This document shows positions 41,000-48,373 of a DNA stretch of 48,373 nt, piece after piece; the stretch's first letter is position 1, and each line of letters begins with the position of its first letter. This DNA is from Candidatus Thorarchaeota archaeon. Lineage in GTDB: Archaea; Asgardarchaeota; Thorarchaeia; Thorarchaeales; Thorarchaeaceae. The notes under the pieces are model-generated. The model was not told the origin of the DNA. It was given only the letters and a program-made list of their open reading frames with translations, and did no database searches. The stretch lies in assembly GCA_016839605.1 (NCBI GenBank), contig JAEOTX010000140.1, positions 1-48,373 of the forward strand. The letters are read 5' to 3'. The translations under genes were made by a program, and so were the position numbers.

Positions 41000-41460
41000 T
41001 CACCCAACTCAATCCGGAATGTTCTGCTCTGGTTCCACCCCTTTGCCCTTTTAGCGTGGAACCTGAGAACCGTGTGATCTGGATCGTCATATCCGCCCGG
41101 GTAGTACTTCTCCCACCCATCATGCCATATGGCCTGTTTCATTCCGACATCCGTGACTATCTCAATGGTCCCACCAAGCATTGCTCCACGCCATTCATCT
41201 GGAGTGCAATAATAGACTGATGCCTTTGGATTTGCTCTTACATCCTCTATCTTTGTAGAAGACGTATTTGTAGAGAAAATCACAAAGAAGTCATCTTGCT
41301 GCTTTGAGAAGAAGGATTTGAGTTTCGGGAACTTCTCACTATTCCTGAGGTTGAACATGGCTCTGGTCTGCGGAAAACCCTCTCCGTCAATGGTTGTGAG
41401 GTATACCGGCCATGCCTCATCCATCAGTCGGATGCACACTTGCCTCTCACTATCACTCAT
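40996..41460 (-). CDS. Pyridoxamine 5'-phosphate oxidase-like flavoprotein
   Basis: A 154-aa split-barrel flavin-binding protein of the PPOx/general stress protein 26 type. WPVYLTTIDGEGFPQTRAMFN is the first hairpin, FFVIFSTNTSSTKIEDVRANPKASVYY the middle, GTIEIVTDVGMKQAIW and HTVLRFHAKRAKGW the end. Substrates range from FMN and F420 to heme breakdown intermediates. ATG 41460 is set by CAGGTGA six bases upstream. It is the first gene of the operon with MarR and Nudix. Confidence 0.88.
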   Translation of the reverse strand: MSDSERQVCIRLMDEAWPVYLTTIDGEGFPQTRAMFNLRNSEKFPKLKSFFSKQQDDFFVIFSTNTSSTKIEDVRANPKASVYYCTPDEWRGAMLGGTIEIVTDVGMKQAIWHDGWEKYYPGGYDDPDHTVLRFHAKRAKGWNQSRTFRIELGD

Positions 41461-41484
41461 CTCTTTCACCTGAATATTTGTTCG

Positions 41485-41516
41485 GTACCGTACTAATTTA
41501 GTATTGTATCGTACTA
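41485..41516 (-). promoter_or_regulatory. MarR-operon promoter with paired repeats
   Basis: GTACCGTACTA (41485-41495) and GTATCGTACTA (41506-41516) are direct repeats 21 bp apart, i.e. two helical turns. TACTAATTTAGTA (41491-41503) is an inverted repeat between them. On the minus strand CCTTAAATAG at 41523-41514 is a TATA-like box, so both repeats lie between TATA and start codon, where a MarR repressor would block transcription. Confidence 0.65.
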
Positions 41517-41611
41517 TTTAAGGATTAACAGCCACGCAATGTCTGGATTACGACTTTACAGGCCAGAATATTACTAGGCCTGGGAATGTTTCACAGGTTT
41601 TAGGAGGGGGT

Positions 41612-42481
41612 CTACTCCTCCTTTTCCTTTCGTCTCTTGTCTTGAATCTTATCCATGAACTCCGCAGTTATCAGCTGAATACCTTCTTCTTTCGCGGCTT
41701 CTACACATCCTGCTATTGCTCTCTTGAGGAATATTCGAGGAACACGAACTAGCTTGGCACATGCATCCTCGGTCCATTCGACACTCGGATCATAGCGCTT
41801 TGCAGCATACCACACTGTGTTCCAAGTGGTACCTTTACCCTCTGCCATCTTCATTGAATAGGGCTTGGAAGATTTCATGAACCAGAAGAACATGTTGTCC
41901 CTGAATCCATAGTCTATAGGTAGGTTCGGAAAAGACTTGGCATCCATACCCCTCACGATTGCATCTTTGTACTTCTTCTTCAAGAGAATGCTGTCAACAC
42001 GGAGGACAAAGTTATCGCCTTCCTCACATAGCTTATGGTTATAGCTTTTGTCCCATGAGCACTCAAAGACTTGTACAGCCTCTTCCACAATCTCGGAATA
42101 CTGGACTCCTGCATCCTTTTCTTCCCTCATTGAAGGGGCCAGGGTGAAGACGCTGTTCTTCATCTTCTCCTCGGTTGTTTCACCCGGATACCCAAGTTCA
42201 ACACACCCTTCAAGCTGCTTCTTATCATCTGCAACGAAGTTAATAGCACACAGTCCTGTTCGTTTGATGTTCATGGCCGTGTTGCTATCTGAGCGTGTGG
42301 CCAACATCATCGAGAACTTTCCCTGATCTGCAATCACAAATGGGAAGACCAGCGAGTATGGTCCCAAGTTTGTCTGTCCTGACTCAGATACAGTACTGAT
42401 GAGAACAACAGGCATTGGAAAGAACGAACTGGTCTGGTAATAGTTATCTAGGATTCTAATGGATTCAAAGTCGGCGACCAT
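41612..42481 (-). CDS. Flavin reductase domain fused to PCP_red-like domain
   Basis: A 289-aa fusion. Residues ~10-200 form a flavin reductase-like split barrel (PMPVVLISTVSESGQTNLGPYSLV; FSMMLATRSDSNTAMNIKRTGLCAINF; CSWDKSYNHKL). Residues ~235-285 (VEWTEDACAKLVRVPRIFLKRAIAGCVEAAKEEGIQLIT) match the pattern of the PCP_red domain known from the light-independent protochlorophyllide reductase B subunit and some archaeal/bacterial redox proteins. PCP_red is a small helical module that may sense or dock near Fe-S or tetrapyrrole. The TAG stop is followed by GGAGG/CCTCC dyad symmetry. It may accept electrons from an Fe-S partner, which is inference. Confidence 0.82.
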   Translation of the reverse strand: MVADFESIRILDNYYQTSSFFPMPVVLISTVSESGQTNLGPYSLVFPFVIADQGKFSMMLATRSDSNTAMNIKRTGLCAINFVADDKKQLEGCVELGYPGETTEEKMKNSVFTLAPSMREEKDAGVQYSEIVEEAVQVFECSWDKSYNHKLCEEGDNFVLRVDSILLKKKYKDAIVRGMDAKSFPNLPIDYGFRDNMFFWFMKSSKPYSMKMAEGKGTTWNTVWYAAKRYDPSVEWTEDACAKLVRVPRIFLKRAIAGCVEAAKEEGIQLITAEFMDKIQDKRRKEKEE

Positions 42482-42625
42482 TAGTAGAAGCCTTACGACG
42501 GATTAATAATATCATCTAATATGTCATATCAAAGCTATTTGAGAATCTCAGAAATTAAAAAACAAATCTTATACTATCTCTGTTTTTTCAGTCATCTTAT
42601 ATTCAATCTTCGAGAGGAAATTGAT

Positions 42626-42928
42626 ATGAAAGAACATGCTGATGTATTCGATATTGACTCATTCATTGACAGATGCGTAAGGGAACTAGAGCTAAATCCA
42701 GTAGTCGGAAAAGAGGCAAAAGAAATCATGAAACTTGCTGCGGATACTGGCATCTCCTCGGGCGCAAATCCTATTGGTCAGGTGTCTGCAGCTGTCTATG
42801 TCGCCTCGATTCTAACCGAGAACCGTATTACACAGAGGTCTATTGCTGAGTTCGCTGGAGTGTCTGAGGCGACAATCCGGAAACGCTACGTGGAATTGGC
42901 AAAGGGACTGGGATACTACTCTACGTAG
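42626..42928 (+). CDS. Single-repeat TFIIB (TFB) cyclin-like protein
   Basis: A 100-aa protein corresponding to one cyclin repeat of TFB, most like the C-terminal repeat. AAVYVASILTENRITQRSIAEFAGVSEATIRKRYVELAKGLG is the conserved stretch, ending in the helix-turn-helix that reads the BRE upstream of the TATA box. The N-terminal zinc ribbon, B-reader/linker and first cyclin repeat are missing, so it cannot recruit RNA polymerase in the normal way. It may compete with TFB at promoters or be an assembly partner. ATG 42626 follows GAGAGGAAATTGAT; the frame extending upstream to 42521 is AT-rich and unlike protein. It overlaps the DMT transporter gene tail to tail by 8 bp. Confidence 0.82.
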   Translation: MKEHADVFDIDSFIDRCVRELELNPVVGKEAKEIMKLAADTGISSGANPIGQVSAAVYVASILTENRITQRSIAEFAGVSEATIRKRYVELAKGLGYYST

Positions 42929-43907
42929 AGGGTGATGTTTTATCCAACTCGCTGTTGTTCACTAAACGTCTAGCCTGAAGTACCTGAATCAATGTCACAG
43001 AGAGAGCAAGTATAATCAGACCAATCCAGTCTAAGGGATCAAGAACCTCTCCCAAGAAGACTATGGACAATATGACGATCTGAGGCAGCATTGTACTGTT
43101 TATTACTGTAATATCGACGGCTCGGAGGGTCTGCATGGCTTTGTTCCATAGAGTGAACGCGAAAGCAGTGTTGACGATGCTTAGCCATATAATGTAGAGA
43201 AGTGCAATGGGTGTGACAACTGAAAGTCCTTCCAGTGTCAGACCAGCCACCAGAAGAACTCCTGCTCCAATTGCCATGCTCACACCTGTGACAACGATGG
43301 GAGGAGTGTTTCGTTCCCTGTTTATTGATCTCCCCATTATGGATGAGAATGCATTTGCGACTACACCAATCAAGACAACGATGAGACCAACTGTTTCAGA
43401 GAGGTCCAGGTCGATTGGATAGAAGTATATCATCGCGCCTATAACGACAAGGAAGACCAAGACGGTCTGCGTCCTAGTAGGTACCTCTTTGAGCATAATG
43501 ACACCCAATCCTAGAACAACAATCGGTGTTAGATTCAGAAGCATTGACACAGGGATTGCATCCATCAGGTCCAGTCCAATGAATTGTGCCCCTTGAGTGA
43601 TGGCCACAAACACCAAACCATAGAGAAAGATGGTCTGCCACCACCGTCTATCTTGATTTCTGATCAAAGCTCGATGCACTGGATTTGACAGGATTATCGC
43701 TACGAGTATCCCCGCTGCAATAGAATACCTCAGTCCAGCGAAGGTGATTGGAGGGAGGCCCTCTCCCTCAAGACCAAACTTGATTATGACCCAGGATGAT
43801 GCCCAGAGAACTGTGACAAAGAGGGCCTCGCCCACTGCTATGTAGTGTCGTTTTGGTGCTGTTTCCGATTCCGAATTCTTAGAATCGCGCGCTAGTTCTG
43901 GATCCAT
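42921..43907 (-). CDS. DMT-superfamily EamA transporter
   Basis: A 328-aa membrane protein of the drug/metabolite transporter type with ten predicted helices in two EamA halves. The first begins ALFVTVLWASSWVIIKFGL and FAGLRYSIAAGILVAIIL. The second begins GLIVVLIGVVANAFSSIMGRSINR and ends DPLDWIGLIILALSVTLIQVL. Such carriers export or import amino acids, nucleotides or drugs; substrate unknown. It is divergent from the HTH_10 regulator at 43980, separated by 72 bp, which makes it a possible target of that regulator. Confidence 0.92.
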   Translation of the reverse strand: MDPELARDSKNSESETAPKRHYIAVGEALFVTVLWASSWVIIKFGLEGEGLPPITFAGLRYSIAAGILVAIILSNPVHRALIRNQDRRWWQTIFLYGLVFVAITQGAQFIGLDLMDAIPVSMLLNLTPIVVLGLGVIMLKEVPTRTQTVLVFLVVIGAMIYFYPIDLDLSETVGLIVVLIGVVANAFSSIMGRSINRERNTPPIVVTGVSMAIGAGVLLVAGLTLEGLSVVTPIALLYIIWLSIVNTAFAFTLWNKAMQTLRAVDITVINSTMLPQIVILSIVFLGEVLDPLDWIGLIILALSVTLIQVLQARRLVNNSELDKTSPST

Positions 43908-43955
43908 ATTATCCGCCTGTGTTTACCAAAGCATTAATGACGAATTAGATTGATG

Positions 43956-43969
43956 CCGTCATAAGACGG
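43956..43969. promoter_or_regulatory. Small inverted repeat before HTH_10 gene
   Basis: CCGTC-ATAA-GACGG forms a perfect 5-bp stem in the 72-bp divergent gap, 11 bp before the start of the regulator. It could be an operator shared by the transporter and regulator genes, or an RNA hairpin near the ribosome binding site. Confidence 0.35.
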
Positions 43970-43979
43970 GTGCATATTA

Positions 43980-44624
43980 ATGGTGCTTCAATGTACAATC
44001 GAAGTTGGTGCTGATGACTACTACTCCTGTGACCTCACTCGGAAATTCCCTGTTCGTGTGACACTTGTGACAATCAATGGAGATACGGGTTTTGGGATAA
44101 CAGAGTCTTCGAAAGGAGATGAAGAAGCGATTCAGAACTACATCAAGGGACTCGAAGCCTCGTCTAGCATCAAGGAAGTAAGTATTCTGCATAGGTCTCA
44201 GGAAGCATATTGGACCAGAGTGGTCCATAAGATGGATCGGGCGTCAATACACGAAACCATCCTAGATAGCGGGTGTATGACACGTCTACCAATTATTGTA
44301 GAGCAAGGACTACAGTATCATACCGTCTTGGCACCATCTCAAGACACACTAAGCGAGTTGATTCGTTCACTGCGAACACGGTTCCCTCACGTTCGTATCA
44401 GGCGACTGAAGTCCCAGCCAACAGCATCTTTTGGAGTCGCACTAACAGAGAAGCAACAAGAAGCATTTCTTCTCGCATTTCAGTCTGGATACTATGAAAT
44501 GCCTCGCAAATCACGAATTGACCAGTTGTGTATGAAACTTGGCATCAAGCGTGTAGCAATGCAGGAGCGACTAAGACGTGCAGAGCGTCGAATCATCTCT
44601 GAATTTGCTGAAACATTAGCTTAG
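43980..44624 (+). CDS. HTH_10 (Bat-type) transcriptional regulator
   Basis: A 214-aa archaeal regulator. The N-terminal ~145 residues are a mixed alpha-beta sensor region without a recognised fold name (LQCTIEVGADDYYSCDLTRKFPVRVTLVTI; LPIIVEQGLQYHTVLAPSQDTLSEL). The C-terminal ~60 residues are the HTH_10 domain: LTEKQQEAFLLAFQSGYYEMPRKS, then LCMKLGIKRVAMQERLRRAERR. HTH_10 proteins are typical of archaea and often control neighbouring genes; the divergent transporter is the likely one. ATG 43980 is used; no strong ribosome binding site is seen, consistent with a short leader. It is convergent with transketolase. Confidence 0.9.
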   Translation: MVLQCTIEVGADDYYSCDLTRKFPVRVTLVTINGDTGFGITESSKGDEEAIQNYIKGLEASSSIKEVSILHRSQEAYWTRVVHKMDRASIHETILDSGCMTRLPIIVEQGLQYHTVLAPSQDTLSELIRSLRTRFPHVRIRRLKSQPTASFGVALTEKQQEAFLLAFQSGYYEMPRKSRIDQLCMKLGIKRVAMQERLRRAERRIISEFAETLA

Positions 44625-44637
44625 TTCCTGTTGCTCT

Positions 44638-46650
44638 TCATTTGTCCTTCAGCATTTCCTTGACATGCTTGATGACATTCTCAACAGTGAAACCGTATTT
44701 TTCGAAAACAACATTATTCGGTGCAGAAGCACCAAATGTTTCTACAGCCAGAACCTTTCCTTTGTCGCCAACCCAACGCTCCCAGCCTTGGGACCTGCCC
44801 GCCTCAACTGCTAGGCGCACCTTGACATGAGGAGGAAAGACAGAGCTGCGATAGTCTTCACCCTGTTCCTCAAACAGTTCCCAGCTCGGGAACGAGACCA
44901 AGCGGACATTAACACCCTCTTGTGCCAACTTCGCACCAGCCTTGGTGATGAGACCGACCTCAGAACCTGTTGCCATCAGAATGACATCCAATGGGCCATC
45001 TCCAAGGTCTGCAAGCACATAAGCACCGCAAACAAGCCCGTTCGCAGGACTGTATGTACCCCTATCTAAGACAGGAATCTTCTGTCGCGTTAGTGCCATC
45101 AGCGTAGGTCCTCCCGCCCGGTTAATGGCCACCCTCCATGCTTCAACCACCTCGTTTGCATCACATGGACGGAGAACAATGAGATCTGGTATGGCACGCA
45201 ATGCAACCAATTGCTCCACTGGTTGATGGGTTGGTCCATCTTCACCAACACCAATGCTGTCATGAGTGAATACCCAGATGCTTCTATGCTTCGAGAGGGC
45301 GGAGATGCGAATTGCCGGTCGCATGTAGTCTGAGAATATCAAGAAAGTGGCCCCGTAAGGGATGAAGCCACCATGAGCAGCCATGCCGTTGACAATGGCA
45401 CCCATAGCATGTTCGCGGACGCCGAAGAAGAAATTTCGGCCTTCAGGGGAGTCTCTCTGAAAAGCTGGATGATCCTTTATCCATGTCTTATTTGAGCCTG
45501 TAAGGTCCGCAGACCCTCCAAATAGCTCCGGAAGATGAGGAGCAAGAGCGTTAATTACATCGCCTGATGGGTTTCTGGTAGCTATACCTGCTTCATTAGC
45601 CTCGTAGCTCGGAAGATCCTTGTCCCACCCCTTTGGAAGCTTGCCAGATAATCGGCGCTCGTATTCTTCAGCCAAATCTGGATACTCCTTCCGATAGTTA
45701 TTCATCTTCTTCTGCCATTGCTTTTCCAATTCCTCTCCTTGTGTGATGGCTTCTCGAAAGTGTTCCAACACATCATCTGGAATTAGGAAACGTGGCTCTA
45801 AAGGCCAATCGAGGTTCTTCTTGGCAGCTTCAAGCTCATCCTCGCCTGGAGGCTCGCCGTGTGCTTTCGCTGTGTCCTGTTTATTTGGCATACCATAACC
45901 AATTTGGGTCCGTACCATGATTATTGATGGTCTCTGGTCTTTCTTTGCATTTACTATTGCCTGGTCTATGGCAACAACATCGTTGCCGTTAGCAACTGAT
46001 TGCACATGCCATCCAAGTGACTCAAACCGGGCTTCGCGATGCTCAGTAAATGTCAAATCTGTACTTCCATCAATTGAGATGAGATTATCGTCATATAGTA
46101 GGATTAGCTTGCCGAGCTGATGGTGCCCTGCTAAGGATGCAGTTTCATAAGAGATTCCCTCCATCAAATCTCCATCAGTGACAATGGCGTAGGTGTAGTG
46201 GTCGACGATTTCATGCCTAGGCCTATTGAACACTGCTGCGAGATGTTTCTCTGCAATTGCCATACCAAGAGCATTGCTCATGCCCTGACCTAGAGGTCCC
46301 GTTGTGACTTCGACCCCTGGTGTGCAGAAGTTCTCAGGATGTCCTGGAGTACGACAACCCCATTGTCGGAAGTTCTTGATATCATCAAGCGACACATCAT
46401 ATCCTGTGAGGTGAAGGAGTGCATATAGCAGCATGGAGCCGTGTCCACCAGAGAGCACAAATCGGTCACGGTCCAGCCAATCGGGATTCTGCGGATTGAA
46501 GCGTAGATGCTTGGTCCAAAGAGCATATGCCATGGCTGCTGCGCCCATAGGCATGCCTGGATGGCCCGAGTTTGCCTTTTGCACAGCGTCGGCAGCCAAG
46601 AAGCGAATAGTATTGATTGCTCGGTTTTGAAGATTCTCCGATTCTGACAA
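44638..46650 (-). CDS. tkt: Transketolase, full length
   Basis: A 670-aa one-chain transketolase moving two-carbon units between sugar phosphates with thiamine diphosphate. N-terminal [26 protein letters not shown] has the substrate His. Mid-region: TGPLGQG and [32 protein letters not shown] (TPP/Mg motif). The second half has [19 protein letters not shown] and [20 protein letters not shown], and the C-terminal domain has ATGSEVGL. Many archaea encode it as two half-size proteins or lack it; a single chain of bacterial length suggests acquisition from bacteria, an inference testable by phylogeny. The TTG start 46650 has a fine AGGAGG site. No other pentose pathway gene is adjacent. Confidence 0.96.
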   Translation of the reverse strand: MSESENLQNRAINTIRFLAADAVQKANSGHPGMPMGAAAMAYALWTKHLRFNPQNPDWLDRDRFVLSGGHGSMLLYALLHLTGYDVSLDDIKNFRQWGCRTPGHPENFCTPGVEVTTGPLGQGMSNALGMAIAEKHLAAVFNRPRHEIVDHYTYAIVTDGDLMEGISYETASLAGHHQLGKLILLYDDNLISIDGSTDLTFTEHREARFESLGWHVQSVANGNDVVAIDQAIVNAKKDQRPSIIMVRTQIGYGMPNKQDTAKAHGEPPGEDELEAAKKNLDWPLEPRFLIPDDVLEHFREAITQGEELEKQWQKKMNNYRKEYPDLAEEYERRLSGKLPKGWDKDLPSYEANEAGIATRNPSGDVINALAPHLPELFGGSADLTGSNKTWIKDHPAFQRDSPEGRNFFFGVREHAMGAIVNGMAAHGGFIPYGATFLIFSDYMRPAIRISALSKHRSIWVFTHDSIGVGEDGPTHQPVEQLVALRAIPDLIVLRPCDANEVVEAWRVAINRAGGPTLMALTRQKIPVLDRGTYSPANGLVCGAYVLADLGDGPLDVILMATGSEVGLITKAGAKLAQEGVNVRLVSFPSWELFEEQGEDYRSSVFPPHVKVRLAVEAGRSQGWERWVGDKGKVLAVETFGASAPNNVVFEKYGFTVENVIKHVKEMLKDK

Positions 46651-46853
46651 TGCAGGACCTCCTTCCTGAAATGATAGAGTTGCACATCTGTGCTAATGGG
46701 TCCGCAATCCACCTACTTTTGGGTCTTGCGTCATGACCGCGTAGATACCAACCCCTATACAACTGTTACCCTCAACCATATTGCAGGTCAATTCAATAAT
46801 GATATTACTCGGCTCCAACTGACCGCAGTCACCATTTCAAGGGTGAATGACAA

Positions 46854-48278
46854 ATGCCAGTTCCCTCCCCATTAGTTGATCGGCTCAAGAACATCGTAGG
46901 ACCCGAGTATGTGACTGAAGAGCTCTGTGACAGGCTTGTGTATTCTAAAGATTATTCAATAGAAGGCATTGCAGACGACTATACTCCGGACCTTGTGGTA
47001 AAGCCAGGATCTGTTGAAGAGATTGAGCAGATAGTTGCTGCTGCAAACGAGTTCAAAGTACCCCTCTACACTTGGGGCGCCGGTACAAGTATGTCAGGAA
47101 ACCCTCTTGCAGTCTATCACGGAATTGTTCTTGACACCAAGCGCATGAATCGAATTCTTGAAGTCGACCCAGCCAACCTTACCATCACAGTTCAGGCTGG
47201 AGCCACTATGGCTGAGGTACAAGCAGCAGCCAAGAAACATGGTGTCTTTTTCACTCATCAACCGGAGAGCTGCCTCTCTTCTACCATCGGTGGTGCATTA
47301 AGCTGCATGGGTATGAGTATTTTCGGAGCAAAGTATGGCTATGCATATGACCAGCTGGTAGGCGTGGAGGTTGTTCTTGGAACTGGAAAGAGAATCCGGA
47401 TAGGTGGCAAAAGCTATCTCTCAGTCCCATCTCACAATCTCATGAACCTCTTTCTTGGCGCTGAAGGCACTCTAGGCATAATTACGGAAGCTGTCCTCAA
47501 GGTCTACCCTCTTCCGGCAACACGTGACAGAGTCAGTTATGCCTTCTCAGATATCACCACTGCGATGGAGGCCTGCAAGCGTGTTCATGGTGCGGGATGC
47601 TGGCCTGAAACAGTCTACGCCTTTGATAGAAGGTCATTGGTGCAATATATGGAACGATCAAAGACCCCTATTCCTGAGGAGTTATCCATGGCAGTCCTCT
47701 TTGGATGCTCAGGGGATCCTGACCTCGTTGAGAAAATGTTAGAGGTGATCTCAAGGTCCTGCGAGCAGGAAAATGGTGTGCGGATGTCAGACGAAGTGAC
47801 AGAATCATGGTGGGACTCTGTCAACATCAACAGAGAAACTTTTGACAAGAGCAACTTCGCCCTATCTCATACTGACTACGAACCAGACCTAATCGATGCT
47901 TGCGTTCCACTGAGTAAGTTCCAAGAGTACAGTGACTTCTGTGACGAACTTAAGAAGGAGTTTGGCTGGGTCGATATCGATTTTGGCGCGTTCATCGTAG
48001 CAGGACCGCGTGGACCTATACCCTTCTGCATTTACTTCAGCGTTCCAATCGACACAAGGATTCCACGTGAGATTGAGAAGTGGTTCGAGTTCAAGGAAAA
48101 GATGTACAGCCGAGCCATAGAGATGGGCGGCAGTGTTTCCAATGCCAATGGGGTTGGTCTGAGATCTGCTCCTTGGGTGAGGGAGCAGCTCGGTGACGCA
48201 TGGGAACTACTTACCGACATCAAATCACTAGTGGATCCGAATAATATCCTGAATCGTGGACAGAGGGGGTTTGAGTGA
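46854..48278 (+). CDS. FAD-linked oxidase, GlcD/LldD-like
   Basis: A 474-aa protein of the FAD-binding oxidase type (glycolate oxidase GlcD, D-lactate dehydrogenase family). The PCMH FAD domain carries PDLVVKPGSVEEIEQIVAAANEFKVPLYTWGAGTSMSGN and STIGGALSCMGMS, GAEGTLGIITEA. The C-terminal cap with VSNANGVGLRSAP and the closing DPNNILNRG follow the family. It oxidises a 2-hydroxy acid and hands electrons to the Fe-S protein encoded next, whose start overlaps this stop (TGATG). ATG 46854 is preferred. It is divergent from transketolase across ~200 bp. Confidence 0.93.
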   Translation: MPVPSPLVDRLKNIVGPEYVTEELCDRLVYSKDYSIEGIADDYTPDLVVKPGSVEEIEQIVAAANEFKVPLYTWGAGTSMSGNPLAVYHGIVLDTKRMNRILEVDPANLTITVQAGATMAEVQAAAKKHGVFFTHQPESCLSSTIGGALSCMGMSIFGAKYGYAYDQLVGVEVVLGTGKRIRIGGKSYLSVPSHNLMNLFLGAEGTLGIITEAVLKVYPLPATRDRVSYAFSDITTAMEACKRVHGAGCWPETVYAFDRRSLVQYMERSKTPIPEELSMAVLFGCSGDPDLVEKMLEVISRSCEQENGVRMSDEVTESWWDSVNINRETFDKSNFALSHTDYEPDLIDACVPLSKFQEYSDFCDELKKEFGWVDIDFGAFIVAGPRGPIPFCIYFSVPIDTRIPREIEKWFEFKEKMYSRAIEMGGSVSNANGVGLRSAPWVREQLGDAWELLTDIKSLVDPNNILNRGQRGFE

Positions 48279-48373
48279 TGGTAGAACGACTCGAGAAGTA
48301 TGATGAGTGGGCTCGGGCGTGTATGCATGTTCGTTGTGGGTTATGCAGAGAGAACTGTCCTGCCTATTCACAA
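48278..48373 (+). CDS. GlcF/HdrD-like Fe-S subunit, truncated by window end
   Basis: The first 32 codons are visible, from ATG 48278 overlapping the upstream stop by one base. The peptide contains CMHVRCGLCRENCP, a [4Fe-4S] motif of the kind that opens GlcF/HdrD/LutA-type proteins, and then runs off the window. With the preceding FAD oxidase it forms a GlcDF-type pair. The remaining domains (second cluster, CCG units) are outside the window. Confidence 0.75.
   Translation, partial: MVERLEKYDEWARACMHVRCGLCRENCPAYSQ

Noticed and set aside
42521..42625. Extension of the TFB-like protein upstream of ATG 42626
   Set aside because: The sequence is promoter-like and AT-rich, the translation is not TFB-like, and a good ribosome site precedes ATG 42626.
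1..48373. CRISPR array, transposase, tRNA or rRNA
   Set aside because: I saw no regularly spaced identical repeats, no transposase-like product and no tRNA or rRNA-like folding in the gaps.

Overview
The window looks like an archaeal chromosome segment, most likely from an Asgard archaeon and perhaps Thorarchaeota-like. That is an inference from gene content, because there is no rRNA here. The evidence is: a Ras/Rab-type GTPase with a long coiled-coil tail (14009-15082); a giant secreted Ig-like protein whose cytoplasmic tail reads as a longin-like domain (6757-11763); a TFIIB-type cyclin repeat (42626-42928); an HTH_10 (Bat-type) regulator (43980-44624); archaeal TATA-like boxes; and an anaerobic Hdr/flavodiiron redox repertoire. 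Many genes use GTG or TTG starts behind GGAGG-type ribosome binding sites. I found no tRNA, rRNA, CRISPR array, transposase or phage gene.

Layout. 1-2.8 kb: a tiny hyperacidic peptide gene, an unrecognised protein, a flavin reductase and a GNAT acetyltransferase, separated by two families of intergenic repeats. 2.9-6.4 kb (minus): flavodiiron protein, stand-alone AsnC/Lrp ligand-binding domain, ABC-2 exporter pair. 6.8-11.8 kb: the giant longin-tailed surface protein. 11.9-16 kb: Mrp Fe-S carrier, a Cys-rich ATC-hydrolase-like protein, DsrE, GTPase, RraA-like protein. 16.3-25.3 kb: an eight-gene, tightly overlapping operon hdrC-hdrB-hdrA-hdrA/mvhD-ferredoxin/mvhD-hdrA-hdrC-hdrB, with a Cys-rich four-helix membrane protein convergent at its end. 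26-33.3 kb: PAS, SDR, TrmO-like, DNA methyltransferase, small type I membrane protein, polysaccharide deacetylase/DinB pair, E1-like enzyme. 33.4-40.1 kb: acyl-CoA synthetase, phosphoribosyltransferase, an unrecognised ~610-aa protein, LarC C-terminal-type protein, LarB, VOC protein. 40.1-48.4 kb: Nudix/MarR/PPOx operon with a MarR-type operator, flavin reductase-PCP_red fusion, TFB-like protein, DMT transporter, HTH_10 regulator, transketolase, and a GlcD-like oxidase followed by a truncated Fe-S subunit.

Functional logic. The Hdr operon has two complete CCG/ferredoxin (HdrBC) modules, three non-equivalent HdrA-type flavoproteins and two MvhD-like domains. This suggests a flavin-based electron bifurcating or confurcating complex. 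Its promoter carries an inverted repeat of a type also found at the promoters of the Fe-S carrier Mrp, the ABC exporter and the AsnC-like protein. In each case the left arm merges with an AT-rich TATA-like box, which points to one repressor-controlled regulon.

Most interesting leads: the shared TATA-overlapping operator; the longin-tailed surface protein near a Rab-like GTPase; the unrecognised large protein beside nickel-pincer cofactor genes (larB and a larC2-like gene) with no larA or larE in view; a 15-5-15 bp 3'-end repeat; and a second intergenic repeat that always points the same way along the chromosome.
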